Below are positions 17,310 to 25,920 of a DNA stretch of 64,000 bases, one piece after another. This DNA comes from Desulfovibrio sp. JC010. Its GTDB lineage: Bacteria > Desulfobacterota > Desulfovibrionia > Desulfovibrionales > Desulfovibrionaceae. A model generated the notes under the pieces. It was not told where the DNA came from. It saw only the letters and a program-made list of their open reading frames with translations, and did not search any database. The DNA is taken from NCBI RefSeq assembly GCF_010470675.1, contig NZ_VOIQ01000006.1:61331-125330 (forward strand), in the 5' to 3' direction. Every line of letters starts with the position of its first letter. The stretch's first letter is position 1. The translations under genes were made by a program, and so were the position numbers.

Positions 17310-18487
17310 GCAATACCTCTTCTAAATATGATGTAATCATCCTCGGTGCCGGGGCTTCCGGGCTGTACTGTGCCATGCATGCTGCAACGCGCGGGCGTAA
17401 GGTGCTGGTGCTGGACCATTCCGGTAAGGCAGGGCGTAAAATCCGGGTGGCCGGGGGCGGCAAGTGTAACTTTACCAATATGGATGTTGCGGCGGATAAC
17501 TATATTTCGGCAAATCCCCACTTTGTGAAATCCGCGCTGGCGCGGCACAATCAGTGGGACTTTATTTCCTTTGTTGCTGAGGCCGGGATCGAATACGAAG
17601 AGCGCGAGGACGGGCAGCTGTTTACCCTTGAGGGGGCCGGACAGATTGCCGGGCTGCTGGTTTCCAAGTGCCACCGCGCGGGTGTGGAAACTCTCCTTGA
17701 CCGTGAGATTGAAGAAGTCAGCGGCGAGGGGCCGTTTGCAGTGCGCAGCGGATCGCAGGTTTTTGAGGCTGAATCCCTTGTTGTGGCACTGGGTTCCCCG
17801 GCATGGCCGCAGGTGGGTGCTTCTTCTTTCGGGTACAAGCTGGCGGAACAGTACGGGCTGAATGTGTTTCCGGCGCGGCCCTCACTGGTACCTTTTACCA
17901 TCGGCGGACGGGATGGTAAATTCTGCAAGGAGCTGAGCGGCAATGCCCTTCCTGTGGAGATTACCTGCGAAAAACGGACTTTTGCCGGTGATATGCTTTT
18001 CACCCATAAGGGTATTTCCGGCCCGGCAGTGCTCCAGATTTCAAACTACTGGCGGCGTGGTTCTGCTTTGACCGTCAACCTGCTGCCTGCTCACGATATT
18101 TCGGAACTGCTTGAAGCGAACCGCACTGAAAATACTGCCTTGAAAAATTTCCTCGCGCAATTCTTCACCCGCAAAATGGTTGGACTCCTTTTGGAGGATC
18201 AGGACGGAGATACCCCGCTTAGTCAGCTGACCAAGAAACGTACATCAGCCCTTGCCGAACACATTCATGCATGGGTGGTCAAACCGCAGGGAACAGAAGG
18301 ATTCGCCAAAGCCGAGGTTGCCGCCGGAGGAGTGGACACTGCCGAAATTTCGTCAAAGACCATGGAAGCGAAGAAAGTACCCGGTCTATATTTTATCGGA
18401 GAGGTTCTGGACGTGACCGGCTGGCTGGGAGGGTACAACCTCCAATGGGCGTGGTCATCAGGCTACGCCGCCGCCCAATTTGTATAG
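17306..18487 (+). CDS. BaiN/HI0933-type NAD(P)/FAD-dependent oxidoreductase
   Basis: A 393-residue flavoprotein. The dinucleotide-binding motif ILGAGASGLYCAMHAA is at the N terminus, followed by GRKIRVAGGGKCNFTN, a hallmark of the HI0933/YhiN family, and the C-terminal GLYFIGEVLDVTGWLGGYNLQWAWSSG motif that closes around FAD. The family includes BaiN-like enzymes, but most members have no proven substrate. Starts by ATGA overlap with the RelE-type toxin, an unusual operon partner. Followed by repeat copy C. Confidence 0.88.
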   Translation: MSNTSSKYDVIILGAGASGLYCAMHAATRGRKVLVLDHSGKAGRKIRVAGGGKCNFTNMDVAADNYISANPHFVKSALARHNQWDFISFVAEAGIEYEEREDGQLFTLEGAGQIAGLLVSKCHRAGVETLLDREIEEVSGEGPFAVRSGSQVFEAESLVVALGSPAWPQVGASSFGYKLAEQYGLNVFPARPSLVPFTIGGRDGKFCKELSGNALPVEITCEKRTFAGDMLFTHKGISGPAVLQISNYWRRGSALTVNLLPAHDISELLEANRTENTALKNFLAQFFTRKMVGLLLEDQDGDTPLSQLTKKRTSALAEHIHAWVVKPQGTEGFAKAEVAAGGVDTAEISSKTMEAKKVPGLYFIGEVLDVTGWLGGYNLQWAWSSGYAAAQFV

Positions 18488-18505
18488 CAAGTCAGCCAAG
18501 CTACA

Positions 18506-18594
18506 CGGCGAAGCCTAGTAAAAGTTTTTGAAGAGTCCAGAGAAACTTTTTTCAAAAAGTTTCTTTGGCCCTCGGAGAGCCGCCGGAGGCATCA
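18506..18594 (-). repeat. Stop-codon-adjacent intergenic repeat, copy C
   Basis: Reads in the minus direction from the stop of the PACE gene: GATGCCTCCGGCGGC, the GGCTCTCCGAGGGCC mini-hairpin, the AGAAACTTTTT hairpin, the GGACTCTTC box and the distal GGCTTCGCCG segment. Nearly identical to copy B for about 50 bases. It separates two convergent genes. Confidence 0.88.
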
Positions 18595-19020
18595 GCCGTG
18601 CTGTTCCACGGGCATGGGAAAAACAATATCGTAGACCCAGTTGTAGACAAAGGCGTAGACCAGAAAGAAAAGCGCGAACCCGATATCGGCGATGAGGGCA
18701 TGCCAGAGGGTCATATCCAGCCACCATGCCACGAACGGTACGGTGATGGTCAGAAGCGAAATTTCAAACAATACTGCATGCAGCACCCGCATCCATGTGG
18801 GGCGTACATTTACGGGACGGTTCATGGCAACCAACACCTTATCGAAAATAAGATTATAGACATAGTTGCAGACCATGGCGGTCATGGATATGGCGACACT
18901 CATGATCCCGATGCGGCCCATATCCTTATCAAGTATCCACGCGGCCAGCGGGGTGCAGGTGCAAAGCCCGATAATCTCAAATAAAAGTGTGTGCCGTATT
19001 CTGTCTGCTGTTGTTCTCAT
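18592..19020 (-). CDS. PACE-family (AceI-like) transmembrane efflux protein
   Basis: A 142-residue protein with four membrane helices arranged as two tandem bacterial transmembrane pair (BTP) units. Both units show the family signature: RIRHTLLFEIIGL near the start and RVLHAVLFEISLL at about 80, each with the conserved acidic residue in helix 1 or 3. PACE transporters export biocides such as chlorhexidine and short-chain diamines by proton exchange. Size and motifs are normal. Divergent from the glycan island. Confidence 0.9.
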   Translation of the reverse strand: MRTTADRIRHTLLFEIIGLCTCTPLAAWILDKDMGRIGIMSVAISMTAMVCNYVYNLIFDKVLVAMNRPVNVRPTWMRVLHAVLFEISLLTITVPFVAWWLDMTLWHALIADIGFALFFLVYAFVYNWVYDIVFPMPVEQHG

Positions 19021-19080
19021 GCGGCTTAGGGTACTGCTGCGCCGCTACAGATTCAAGAGGATAATATAAAAAGATAGTTA

Positions 19081-19109
19081 TTGTTTTCAGCATGATACTT
19101 TAATATAAC
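19081..19109 (+). promoter_or_regulatory. Possible sigma-70 promoter for the pseF operon
   Basis: TTGTTT at 19081-19086, a 17-base spacer and TATAAC at 19104-19109 (five of six to the -10 consensus), about 38 bases before the pseF start. Sequence match only. Confidence 0.4.
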
Positions 19110-19147
19110 AGAAGCCACTTACCTGAAACAAAGCCGGAGGAAGTATC

Positions 19148-19834
19148 GTGCAGGTCGCCATTATCCCCGCCCGCGGGGGCAGCAAACGCATCCCAAAAAA
19201 ATCCATCCGCCCTTTTCTGGGCAAGCCGCTTATCGCCTATACCATTGAGGCCGCCCGTGAGAGCGGTTTCTTCGACCATATTCTGGTCAGTACGGACAGC
19301 GAAGAATTCGCAGAAATTGCCCGCCAATACGGAGCAGAAGTTCCTTTCATGCGCCCGGCGGAACTTGCCGATGACTTCACCCCCACCCAGCCGGTTGTGG
19401 ACCATGCTCTGGGCTGGGTCCGCGAAAATTGGGGCAAGCCTGAACGTTACTGCCAATTCTACGCCAACCCCTTTGTCACTGCTGAGAATATTCGCGGCGG
19501 ATATAAAATGCTGCGTGAACACCGGGCCAATTGCGTGCTCGGTGTGGCAGAATTCCCCTTTCCTGTGCTGCGCTCTTTCAAGCAGAATGAACAGGGCGGC
19601 GTTGAATACGCCTTCCCGGAATACGCCCCCTGCCGATCACAGGATCTGCCTGTATTTTTCCATGATGCGGCCCAGTTCTACTGGACAGAACTGACCGACC
19701 TGCCTGCGGACCGGAAACAGGGATTGAACATGCCCTATTTCCTGCCCCGCCATATGGTGGTGGACATTGATACCGAAGAAGACTGGCGCATTGCCGAACG
19801 TATCTACAAAGCCTTCATGTGTGATGATGAATAA
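19148..19834 (+). CDS. pseF: Pseudaminic-acid-type CMP-nonulosonate cytidylyltransferase
   Basis: A 228-residue nucleotidyltransferase of the NeuA/PseF family. The CTP-binding motif IIPARGGSKRIPKKSI is at the N terminus and the late VVDIDTEEDWRIAE segment is typical of PseF. It activates a nonulosonic acid with CTP, the last step before glycosyl transfer. GTG start at 19148 with GGAGGA upstream. First gene of a plus-strand operon of eleven genes to 31.5 kb, and it overlaps pseG, the enzyme two steps earlier in the pathway, which supports pseudaminic acid or a close relative. Confidence 0.9.
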   Translation: MQVAIIPARGGSKRIPKKSIRPFLGKPLIAYTIEAARESGFFDHILVSTDSEEFAEIARQYGAEVPFMRPAELADDFTPTQPVVDHALGWVRENWGKPERYCQFYANPFVTAENIRGGYKMLREHRANCVLGVAEFPFPVLRSFKQNEQGGVEYAFPEYAPCRSQDLPVFFHDAAQFYWTELTDLPADRKQGLNMPYFLPRHMVVDIDTEEDWRIAERIYKAFMCDDE

Positions 19835-20825
19835 CGGACCGATTCTCTTTTTCTGCGAAGCCGGACCTGAGAGTGGATTCGGACACGCCGGACGCTGCAT
19901 GGCTCTTGCCGCAGCCTTGCGTGATGAATTCGGACGGGAATCAATCTTCGGATTCCGGGGTCCTCCTGCGGCTGAGAAAAAAGTCACCCAAGCCGGATTC
20001 AAAGTTGCTCCGGTTATGGATTTCAACAGCTGGCAATTCAGCAATGAAGCGGCGGTAATCCTCGACCTGCGGATTCCGCTTTCAACATCTTTTTTCCAAC
20101 GCGTGAAATCAGCGAAAAAACAGCTGGTCAGCATCGATGACCCCACCCCCAACAGACTGCATGCAGATCTGGCCTTCTACCCGCCGGTGCCGCAATTCCA
20201 TGAGCTGGACTGGACCGATTTTAACGGCACCATCCATCGAGGCTGGGAGTTCATTCCCCTGCGCAGGGAATTCCGCTTACCCCCGCAAGCAAAAAAAATT
20301 CACTCCCCGCCCAAATTACTGATCAGCATGGGTGGCAGCGATCCCCACGAGCTGACCCTGAAAATATTGCAGGGATTAAAATTCGTAACCGAAGACTGGC
20401 AGGCCGAGGTTGTCATCGGTCCCATGTTCAATAATCTGGACAGAATCCGCAAGATAACGCTAGAGCACGGTGATAAGATTAAATTATTGCATGATATAAA
20501 GGACATGTCCCTGCCCATGCAGGGCTGCGACGCAGCCATAGCTTCCTTCGGCATGACCGCTTATGAACTGGCGGCCTGCGGGGTGCCACAACTGCTGCTC
20601 TGCCTGAGTAAGGACCACGCCCGCTCGGCATCAGCGTTGCATGCATGCGGAGCAGCGGTTTCATTGGGAAAATTTGACCGCATCCCGGAGCAAAAACTGG
20701 CTGCAGAGCTGCAAAATTTCATTTGCGACCAGAAAGCATTAAAATCCATGGCTGCAAAAGCTGCCGGACTGAAGATCGGCGAGGGTGCCAAAAACATTGC
20801 ATCTCTGATCATAAAAAGAATTTAA
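19824..20825 (+). CDS. pseG: PseG-like UDP-sugar hydrolase (GT-B fold)
   Basis: A 333-residue protein with the PseG signature near the start (GPESGFGHAGRCMALAAAL) and a MurG-like C-terminal half with LISMGGSDPHE and SFGMTAYELAACGVPQLLL. PseG removes UDP from UDP-2,4-diacetamido-2,4,6-trideoxy-altropyranose to free the sugar for condensation with PEP. Start taken at the ATG pair at 19824/19827, which overlaps the pseF stop; a longer reading from 19767 lies wholly inside pseF. Repeat copy E follows the stop. Confidence 0.88.
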   Translation: MMNNGPILFFCEAGPESGFGHAGRCMALAAALRDEFGRESIFGFRGPPAAEKKVTQAGFKVAPVMDFNSWQFSNEAAVILDLRIPLSTSFFQRVKSAKKQLVSIDDPTPNRLHADLAFYPPVPQFHELDWTDFNGTIHRGWEFIPLRREFRLPPQAKKIHSPPKLLISMGGSDPHELTLKILQGLKFVTEDWQAEVVIGPMFNNLDRIRKITLEHGDKIKLLHDIKDMSLPMQGCDAAIASFGMTAYELAACGVPQLLLCLSKDHARSASALHACGAAVSLGKFDRIPEQKLAAELQNFICDQKALKSMAAKAAGLKIGEGAKNIASLIIKRI

Positions 20826-20903
20826 CTACTAGGGATTCCAAAGGAAATTATCCCCTTTGGCCGCCGGAGGCGAAATCCGTCCGACAAAAGCGCGTAGCGC
20901 ATC
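20826..20903 (+). repeat. Second-type intergenic repeat, copy E
   Basis: Contains GCCGCCGGAGGC (20860-20871), an AAAGG/CCTTT tract upstream and GCGCGTAGCGCATC at the end. It is the reverse complement of a copy at 50201: shared blocks are GATGCGCT-CGCGCTTTTG, TTTCGCCTCCGGCGG, CAAAGGGGATAAT and CCCTA. Directly follows the pseG stop. Confidence 0.8.
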
Positions 20904-20926
20904 ATAATCTTCTTGGAGCATAAATT

Positions 20927-21841
20927 TTGAGCGACAGAAAATGCTGGGTCGAACATAGCGGCATAGTGCTGCATACCGTTGGAGAATTTGATGTAATCCA
21001 CTGCGAAAGCTGCGGCTTCAAACACATCATTCCCATTCCCGATGAAGAGGAACTGGCCCGCATCTACAAGCACGAATACCACGTGAAAGATAAACCGCTC
21101 ATGCTTCAGCACCAGTTGGAAGACGAGGAGTGGCACAAAACCACCAACGCTGCCCGGCTGGAATCCATTGAAAAGCAGCTCAAACGCAAGGGTTCCATTC
21201 TGGATATAGGATCGGGCAACGGTTTTTTCCTTAAGCAGGCCATGGAACTGGATTGGCAGGCTAGAGGTGTGGAGCCTTCAGACAAGGCTGCTGAATATTG
21301 CCGCTCTCTGGGACTTGATGTGGTTCACGGGATATTCGATCAGGCCTGCGCTGACTCCATAGGTAAATTTGATGTGGTCCATCTCTGGGAAGTGCTCGAA
21401 CACCTGCCCGATCCCATATCCATGATCGCCCTATGCAGACAGGTGCTTAACCCCGGCGGACTGATTGTCATCGGAGTACCCAACGATTACAATAAACTGC
21501 AAAGGATCATGCATGAGGACCTCGGCGAAAAACCATGGTGGCTGGCACCGCCCCATCACATAAATTTCTTCAACCGCAATTCGCTGGAAAGACTGCTGCG
21601 GAGGCTGGATTTTGAACCGCTGCATTATGAAACAACTTTCCCCATGGAACTGTTCCTGCTCATGGGCAAAAACTATCTTCAAGACCCGCAGCTGGGCCGC
21701 GAATGCCACGCCATGCGCAAAGAACTGGAACTGAATCTGACCCGCACGGGCAACCGCGATGTTCTGGACAAACTATACAGCAGCTTGGCCGAGGCCGGAT
21801 TCGGACGCCACGCAGTGCTCATGGCCGGGAAAAAGGATTAA
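20927..21841 (+). CDS. Class I SAM-dependent methyltransferase with N-terminal CXXC-like region
   Basis: A 304-residue protein. An N-terminal segment with CESCGF near residue 25 resembles the metal-binding start of sugar methyltransferases, followed by a class I fold: motif I ILDIGSGNGFFL near 90, the VVHLWEVLEHLPDP acidic/HLP segment, and a late PHHINFFNRNSLERLL stretch. Target unknown; by context an O- or C-methylation of a nucleotide sugar or nascent glycan. TTG start at 20927 with TTGGAG upstream; no earlier in-frame start has a ribosome site. Confidence 0.8.
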   Translation: MSDRKCWVEHSGIVLHTVGEFDVIHCESCGFKHIIPIPDEEELARIYKHEYHVKDKPLMLQHQLEDEEWHKTTNAARLESIEKQLKRKGSILDIGSGNGFFLKQAMELDWQARGVEPSDKAAEYCRSLGLDVVHGIFDQACADSIGKFDVVHLWEVLEHLPDPISMIALCRQVLNPGGLIVIGVPNDYNKLQRIMHEDLGEKPWWLAPPHHINFFNRNSLERLLRRLDFEPLHYETTFPMELFLLMGKNYLQDPQLGRECHAMRKELELNLTRTGNRDVLDKLYSSLAEAGFGRHAVLMAGKKD

Positions 21842-21846
21842 AATAT

Positions 21847-22596
21847 ATGCAAAGATTAAAAGATAAAATCGTACTGGTTACCGGAGGCGGGCGCGGAATC
21901 GGCAAAGCCATCAGCCGGAAACTGGCCGCCGAGGGCGCAGAGGTTATTCTGACATGGGTCAGTGACCGCACAAGCGCAGAAGAAACCGCGGCAGAAATCT
22001 CCCAGGAAGGCGGCAAAGCGCGCATCCTGCAGCTTGAAGTCAGCGATGCGGATTCCGTGGACGCGGTTGTAGCCGACATTGCCGCCAATGAAGGCAGGCT
22101 TGATGTACTGGTCAACAATGCCGGGATCAATGATCCGCAGGATTTCGACAAAATCACCCCGGATGAATGGGACCGTATCCTTTCGGTGAACCTGAAAGGC
22201 CCCTTCCTGTGCACCCAGCGTTGTCTTGAACTGCTCAAGAAAAGCAAAGGGGCCAGTGTGGTCAACATCGGCTCGGTGAGCGGACAGTACGGAGGACCGC
22301 GCACCGCACATTATGCTGCCAGCAAGGCCGGGCTGATTTCCATGACTCAGGTTGCGGCACGCTTCGGGGCCCAGTGGAACATCCGCTGCAACACTGTTGC
22401 CGCCGGACTGGTGGTTTCGGACATGGCAGATGCGGGAATGCAGAATCCGGCAGTACAGAAGGCCGCTGAAAACGTGCTCCTGAAACGTTTTGCCGCAGCT
22501 GCGGAAGTGGCGGACAGCGTGGCCTACCTTGCCTCGGACGAAGCATCCTACATCACCGCCCAGACCATCAATGTCAACGGCGGACTCTATTTCTAA
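21847..22596 (+). CDS. Short-chain dehydrogenase/reductase
   Basis: A 249-residue classical SDR. NAD(P)-binding GGGRGIGKA is at the N terminus, NNAG near 88, and the catalytic set Ser in NIGSVSGQYG, then YAASKAG with Tyr and Lys. The ending YITAQTINVNGGLYF matches FabG-like enzymes. It sits between a methyltransferase and a split transketolase, so it probably reduces or oxidises a sugar intermediate (compare PtmA in legionaminic-type clusters) rather than an acyl-ACP. Start ATG 21847, five bases after the previous stop. Confidence 0.85.
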   Translation: MQRLKDKIVLVTGGGRGIGKAISRKLAAEGAEVILTWVSDRTSAEETAAEISQEGGKARILQLEVSDADSVDAVVADIAANEGRLDVLVNNAGINDPQDFDKITPDEWDRILSVNLKGPFLCTQRCLELLKKSKGASVVNIGSVSGQYGGPRTAHYAASKAGLISMTQVAARFGAQWNIRCNTVAAGLVVSDMADAGMQNPAVQKAAENVLLKRFAAAAEVADSVAYLASDEASYITAQTINVNGGLYF

Positions 22597-22605
22597 GGAG
22601 AACAA

Positions 22606-23436
22606 ATGGACCAGTATCAGGAACTTGTGAATTTCGCCGCCGAGCTGCGCAAATCCATCATCACCATGAACTGTTATGCCGGGTCCGGCCATCCGGGGGG
22701 CTCCCTTTCCTGTGTAGAGATCGTCAGCTACCTCTTTGCCAAGGAAATGAGTTTCAGTCCGACGAATATGGATGATCCCTGCCGGGACCGCTTCATCCTT
22801 TCCAAGGGCCATTCCTGCCTCACGCTTTACGCCGCTCTGGCGGAGAAGGGCTTTTTCTCCCAAGAAGAATTCAAAAAACTGCGCCACGCGGACGGCATGC
22901 TGCAGGGCCACCCGGATCGCGTAAAAACCCCCGGCGTGGAATTCAACTCCGGTTCGCTGGGGCAGGGGTTCTCTTTTGCACTGGGCTGTGCACTTGGTGC
23001 CAAACGGGCCGGACGCGACAACCGCACTTACGTACTCCTCGGTGACGGGGAACTCAACGAAGGCCAGATCTGGGAAGGCTGCATGTTCGGCGCGCACCAC
23101 AAACTGGATAATATTGTTGCGCTGGTGGATTACAATAAATTTCAGAGTGACGACCTCAACGAAAACATCACCGCCCTTGAGCCTTTGAGCGATAAATTCA
23201 AGGCTTTCGGCTGGCAGGTCATTGAGATTGACGGCCATGACTTCCGGGAAATCGAGAACGCGCTTCAGCGCGCCCGTACCACAGCAGGCAAACCGACCAT
23301 GATCATCGCCCACACAGTGAAGGGCAAAGGAATCTCATACATGGAAAATGTTCCCAAATGGCACGGCAGCCTCTGCCCCACCGGAGAGGAACGGGAATGC
23401 GCACTGCGCGAATGCGGGTGCGGAGGGCTGGAATAA
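22606..23436 (+). CDS. Transketolase-like N-terminal (pyrophosphate-binding) subunit, pair 1
   Basis: A 276-residue N-terminal half of a split transketolase. It shows GSGHPGGSLSCVE near 25, SKGHSC near 65, GSLGQGFSFALG near 112 and the thiamine diphosphate motif GDGELNEGQIWEG...VDYNKFQSDD. It pairs with the next gene. Split transketolases of this kind can transfer a two-carbon ketol unit; in a glycan operon, not beside pentose-phosphate genes, a sugar-specific role is likely. The C-terminal end ECALRECGCGGLE is Cys-rich and unusual. Start after AAGGAG; the stop overlaps the partner gene by one base. Confidence 0.88.
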   Translation: MDQYQELVNFAAELRKSIITMNCYAGSGHPGGSLSCVEIVSYLFAKEMSFSPTNMDDPCRDRFILSKGHSCLTLYAALAEKGFFSQEEFKKLRHADGMLQGHPDRVKTPGVEFNSGSLGQGFSFALGCALGAKRAGRDNRTYVLLGDGELNEGQIWEGCMFGAHHKLDNIVALVDYNKFQSDDLNENITALEPLSDKFKAFGWQVIEIDGHDFREIENALQRARTTAGKPTMIIAHTVKGKGISYMENVPKWHGSLCPTGEERECALRECGCGGLE

Positions 23437-24365
23437 TGCAGAATATGAGAGACGAATTCGGCAAAGCCCTTGTGGAACTGGCCGCCATCCGTGACGATTT
23501 TGTGGTTCTTGACGCCGATGTGGCCGGGGGAACCGGAACCTATCATTTCCGTGAAGCCTGCCCGGACCGCTTCATCCAGTGCGGTATTGCGGAGCAGAAC
23601 ATGTTTTCCATGGCCGCCGGACTGGCGGAATCGGGAGTGATTCCCATTGTGACCTGCTATGCGGTATTCGCTTCCATGCGCGCGCTGGAGCAGGCCCGCA
23701 ACTCCATTGCCTACCCGGATTTCAACGTCAAAATCGCGGCCAGCCACCTAGGTCTGGACGTAGGACCGGACGGAGCCACCCATCAGGCCCTTGAAGATAT
23801 CGCCATTTACCGGGCCATCCCCAACATGACCGTGGTCTCCCCGGCTGATCCGCTGGAGATGCGGGCCATGCTGCCCCATCTGCTGGACAGCCACGGCCCG
23901 CTCTACCTGCGTACCGGACGCTCTCCCCTGCCTGATGTCTTTGATGCGAGCACCAGATTCGAACCGGGCAAAGCACAGGTTCTTGCCGAGGGAGAAGACT
24001 GCACCATCATGGCTGTGGGAGTAATGGTCCACCGGGCCGTGCAGGCAGCGGAAAAACTGAAAGAGGCAGGCATCTTCTGCCGGGTGCTGAACATGAGCTG
24101 GCTCAAGCCCATGGACGAGGAAGCTGTAATCAAAGCCGCAAAAGAAACCGGAGCTGTTGTAACCTGTGAGGACCACAACAAGTACGGCGGTCTTGGGGGT
24201 GCGGTCATGGAAATCGTCTGCGAAAACCATCCGGTACCAGTGCAAAGGGTGGCCGTGGATGATGTTTTCGGAAGCTCCGGGGAACCGGAAGACCTTGCCC
24301 GTGAATACGGACTAATGCCCGACGACATTGCTGCCGCAGTACGCAAAGTCCTGAAGCGGAAATAA
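23436..24365 (+). CDS. Transketolase-like C-terminal (pyrimidine-binding) subunit, pair 1
   Basis: A 309-residue C-terminal half: GIAEQNMFSMAAGLAESG near 45 carries the catalytic Glu, followed by the pyrimidine-domain motifs HLGLDVGPDGATHQALEDIA and a swivelling C-terminal domain with VTCEDHNKYGGLGGAVMEI. The start is set at the ATG overlapping the previous stop (TAATG), with an alternative at 23445. It must dimerise with the 22606 product to be active. DXS-like and E1-beta-like proteins look similar; pairing with a typical transketolase N half favours transketolase. Confidence 0.87.
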   Translation: MQNMRDEFGKALVELAAIRDDFVVLDADVAGGTGTYHFREACPDRFIQCGIAEQNMFSMAAGLAESGVIPIVTCYAVFASMRALEQARNSIAYPDFNVKIAASHLGLDVGPDGATHQALEDIAIYRAIPNMTVVSPADPLEMRAMLPHLLDSHGPLYLRTGRSPLPDVFDASTRFEPGKAQVLAEGEDCTIMAVGVMVHRAVQAAEKLKEAGIFCRVLNMSWLKPMDEEAVIKAAKETGAVVTCEDHNKYGGLGGAVMEIVCENHPVPVQRVAVDDVFGSSGEPEDLAREYGLMPDDIAAAVRKVLKRK

Positions 24366-24374
24366 CGGGGCACA

Positions 24375-25907
24375 ATGGCTGAACGAAAACGTCTGCTCAT
24401 CATCGGCACTGCCCAGCAGTGCCACATCAGCGACTTTCTTGCCACCGTGGACCGCAGCAGCACGGAAGTCCTGCTCCTGCTCCCGGAAAGGGACCGGGGG
24501 GCTTTTGCTGGTGAAAAGACCGTTTTTTTCTCCGGCAGCTTTCATGCCCTCTTCCCGCCCCTGCTGAAGAGCATACTTTCCTTCAGAGCGCATGAAGCGG
24601 TCATTGTCTGCGGCATGGTCTGCGATCACGACAATGTTATCCGGGCAGTCTCGTTCTATCAGAATTTTTACGACCTGCGCATCAGCACCTGCGTGCGCAA
24701 CAAACTCAGCCCGGCTGATCCGCAATTAAAACCCAACCCTTGCAAAGAAATATTGAAATGGGTTTCTCTGGGTGCGCTGGCTCTGCTGATCAAAACAGTA
24801 TCCATGTTAAAACCCCTGCGGGTGGCTGAAATTTACTCCTCCCGGCTGGGGCATCTGGTCCTTGATTGTGAGCTGTACCTCGCGGAAAAAGAACTGGGCA
24901 GGCATGACGGATATCTTGACCTGTTCTGTTTCAAAGACGGACAGGTTGCCAACAAAGCACTGGGAAAACTCTTTTCCCGCCGCATGCGAATCTGCCGCTG
25001 GGATCGCTACCTGCTGCAGGCCGTACGCTTTTTCAATCTGCGCGAAAAACATGAACTGCTCATGAATACCCGCAAAATATCCTTTGCCCGCGACTATGAA
25101 TGTCTGACCCGGCAGACCGACACCCATGTGAGCTTTACCCCCGACGAAATTGAGCGGGGCCGGAGCGAACTTGCTGCACTCGGCCTTGATGCTGACCGTC
25201 CACACATTTGTCTGCTGGGACGGGACAACGCTTTTCTGCAACAGACCATGCCGGAGAGCGACGGGGACATGCAGGAGCCGCGCAACATGGATATTGTCAC
25301 CTTCAAAGCCGGGGCCGAAGAGCTGCTCCGTCTGGGATACAACGTGATCAGGATCGGCAATATTGTTCAAGAACCGCTTAAAATTGATCATCCCAACTTT
25401 GTTGATTACGCCACCTGCGGAAAGCAGAATGATTTCATGGACATCTACCTGCCCGCCACCTGCAAATTTTTTGTGGGAGTACAGAGCGGTCCCATGCATG
25501 TGGCCAACATGTTCCGGGTTCCCTGCTTGCGGGTCAACACCGCCCGGCTGGAGGTAATTGAGTACTGCTCCCCGGAGGATCTGGCCCTGTTTAAACTGAT
25601 CCGTTCGAAATCCACAGGCCGGATTTTAAACATTTCTGAAATAATATCTGCCAAAATTAGCAAATGGCCCATTGAAAACTTTGCAGATTCCGATTTTGAG
25701 GTTATCGACAATACAGAAGAAGAACTTCTGGAAGCCATGCGGGAAATGCATTTGCGCACAAATGGAGAGTGGCGGGCCACAGCAGAGGAACGGGAGTTGC
25801 AGAGCCGCTACTTTTCATATCTCAAGGTTTCAGACTGCAACTCACGGTTTGAAACCCCGATCAGCGCATACTTCCTGCAAAAGCATGCGGACGAACTCTT
25901 TAACTGA
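24375..25907 (+). CDS. Putative glycosyltransferase (TIGR04372-like)
   Basis: A 510-residue protein without signal peptide. A hydrophobic patch near residues 130-148 may attach it to the membrane. The C-terminal half has the pattern of a GT-B donor domain: PHICLLGRDN near 275, NVIRIGNIV, HPNFVDYATCGKQNDFMDIYL and CKFFVGVQSGPMHVANMF, which resembles the TIGR04372 family found in glycan clusters. Donor and acceptor unknown. Lies two genes after pseudaminic-type genes, so it could be one of the transferases using that sugar. ATG after ACGGGG. Confidence 0.65.
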   Translation: MAERKRLLIIGTAQQCHISDFLATVDRSSTEVLLLLPERDRGAFAGEKTVFFSGSFHALFPPLLKSILSFRAHEAVIVCGMVCDHDNVIRAVSFYQNFYDLRISTCVRNKLSPADPQLKPNPCKEILKWVSLGALALLIKTVSMLKPLRVAEIYSSRLGHLVLDCELYLAEKELGRHDGYLDLFCFKDGQVANKALGKLFSRRMRICRWDRYLLQAVRFFNLREKHELLMNTRKISFARDYECLTRQTDTHVSFTPDEIERGRSELAALGLDADRPHICLLGRDNAFLQQTMPESDGDMQEPRNMDIVTFKAGAEELLRLGYNVIRIGNIVQEPLKIDHPNFVDYATCGKQNDFMDIYLPATCKFFVGVQSGPMHVANMFRVPCLRVNTARLEVIEYCSPEDLALFKLIRSKSTGRILNISEIISAKISKWPIENFADSDFEVIDNTEEELLEAMREMHLRTNGEWRATAEERELQSRYFSYLKVSDCNSRFETPISAYFLQKHADELFN

Positions 25908-25920
25908 ACAAGGACAGCTG

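Noticed and set aside
21856-23313. 485-codon open frame on the minus strand opposite the SDR and transketolase genes
   Set aside because: Antisense shadow of two well-recognised genes; no ribosome site or family features.
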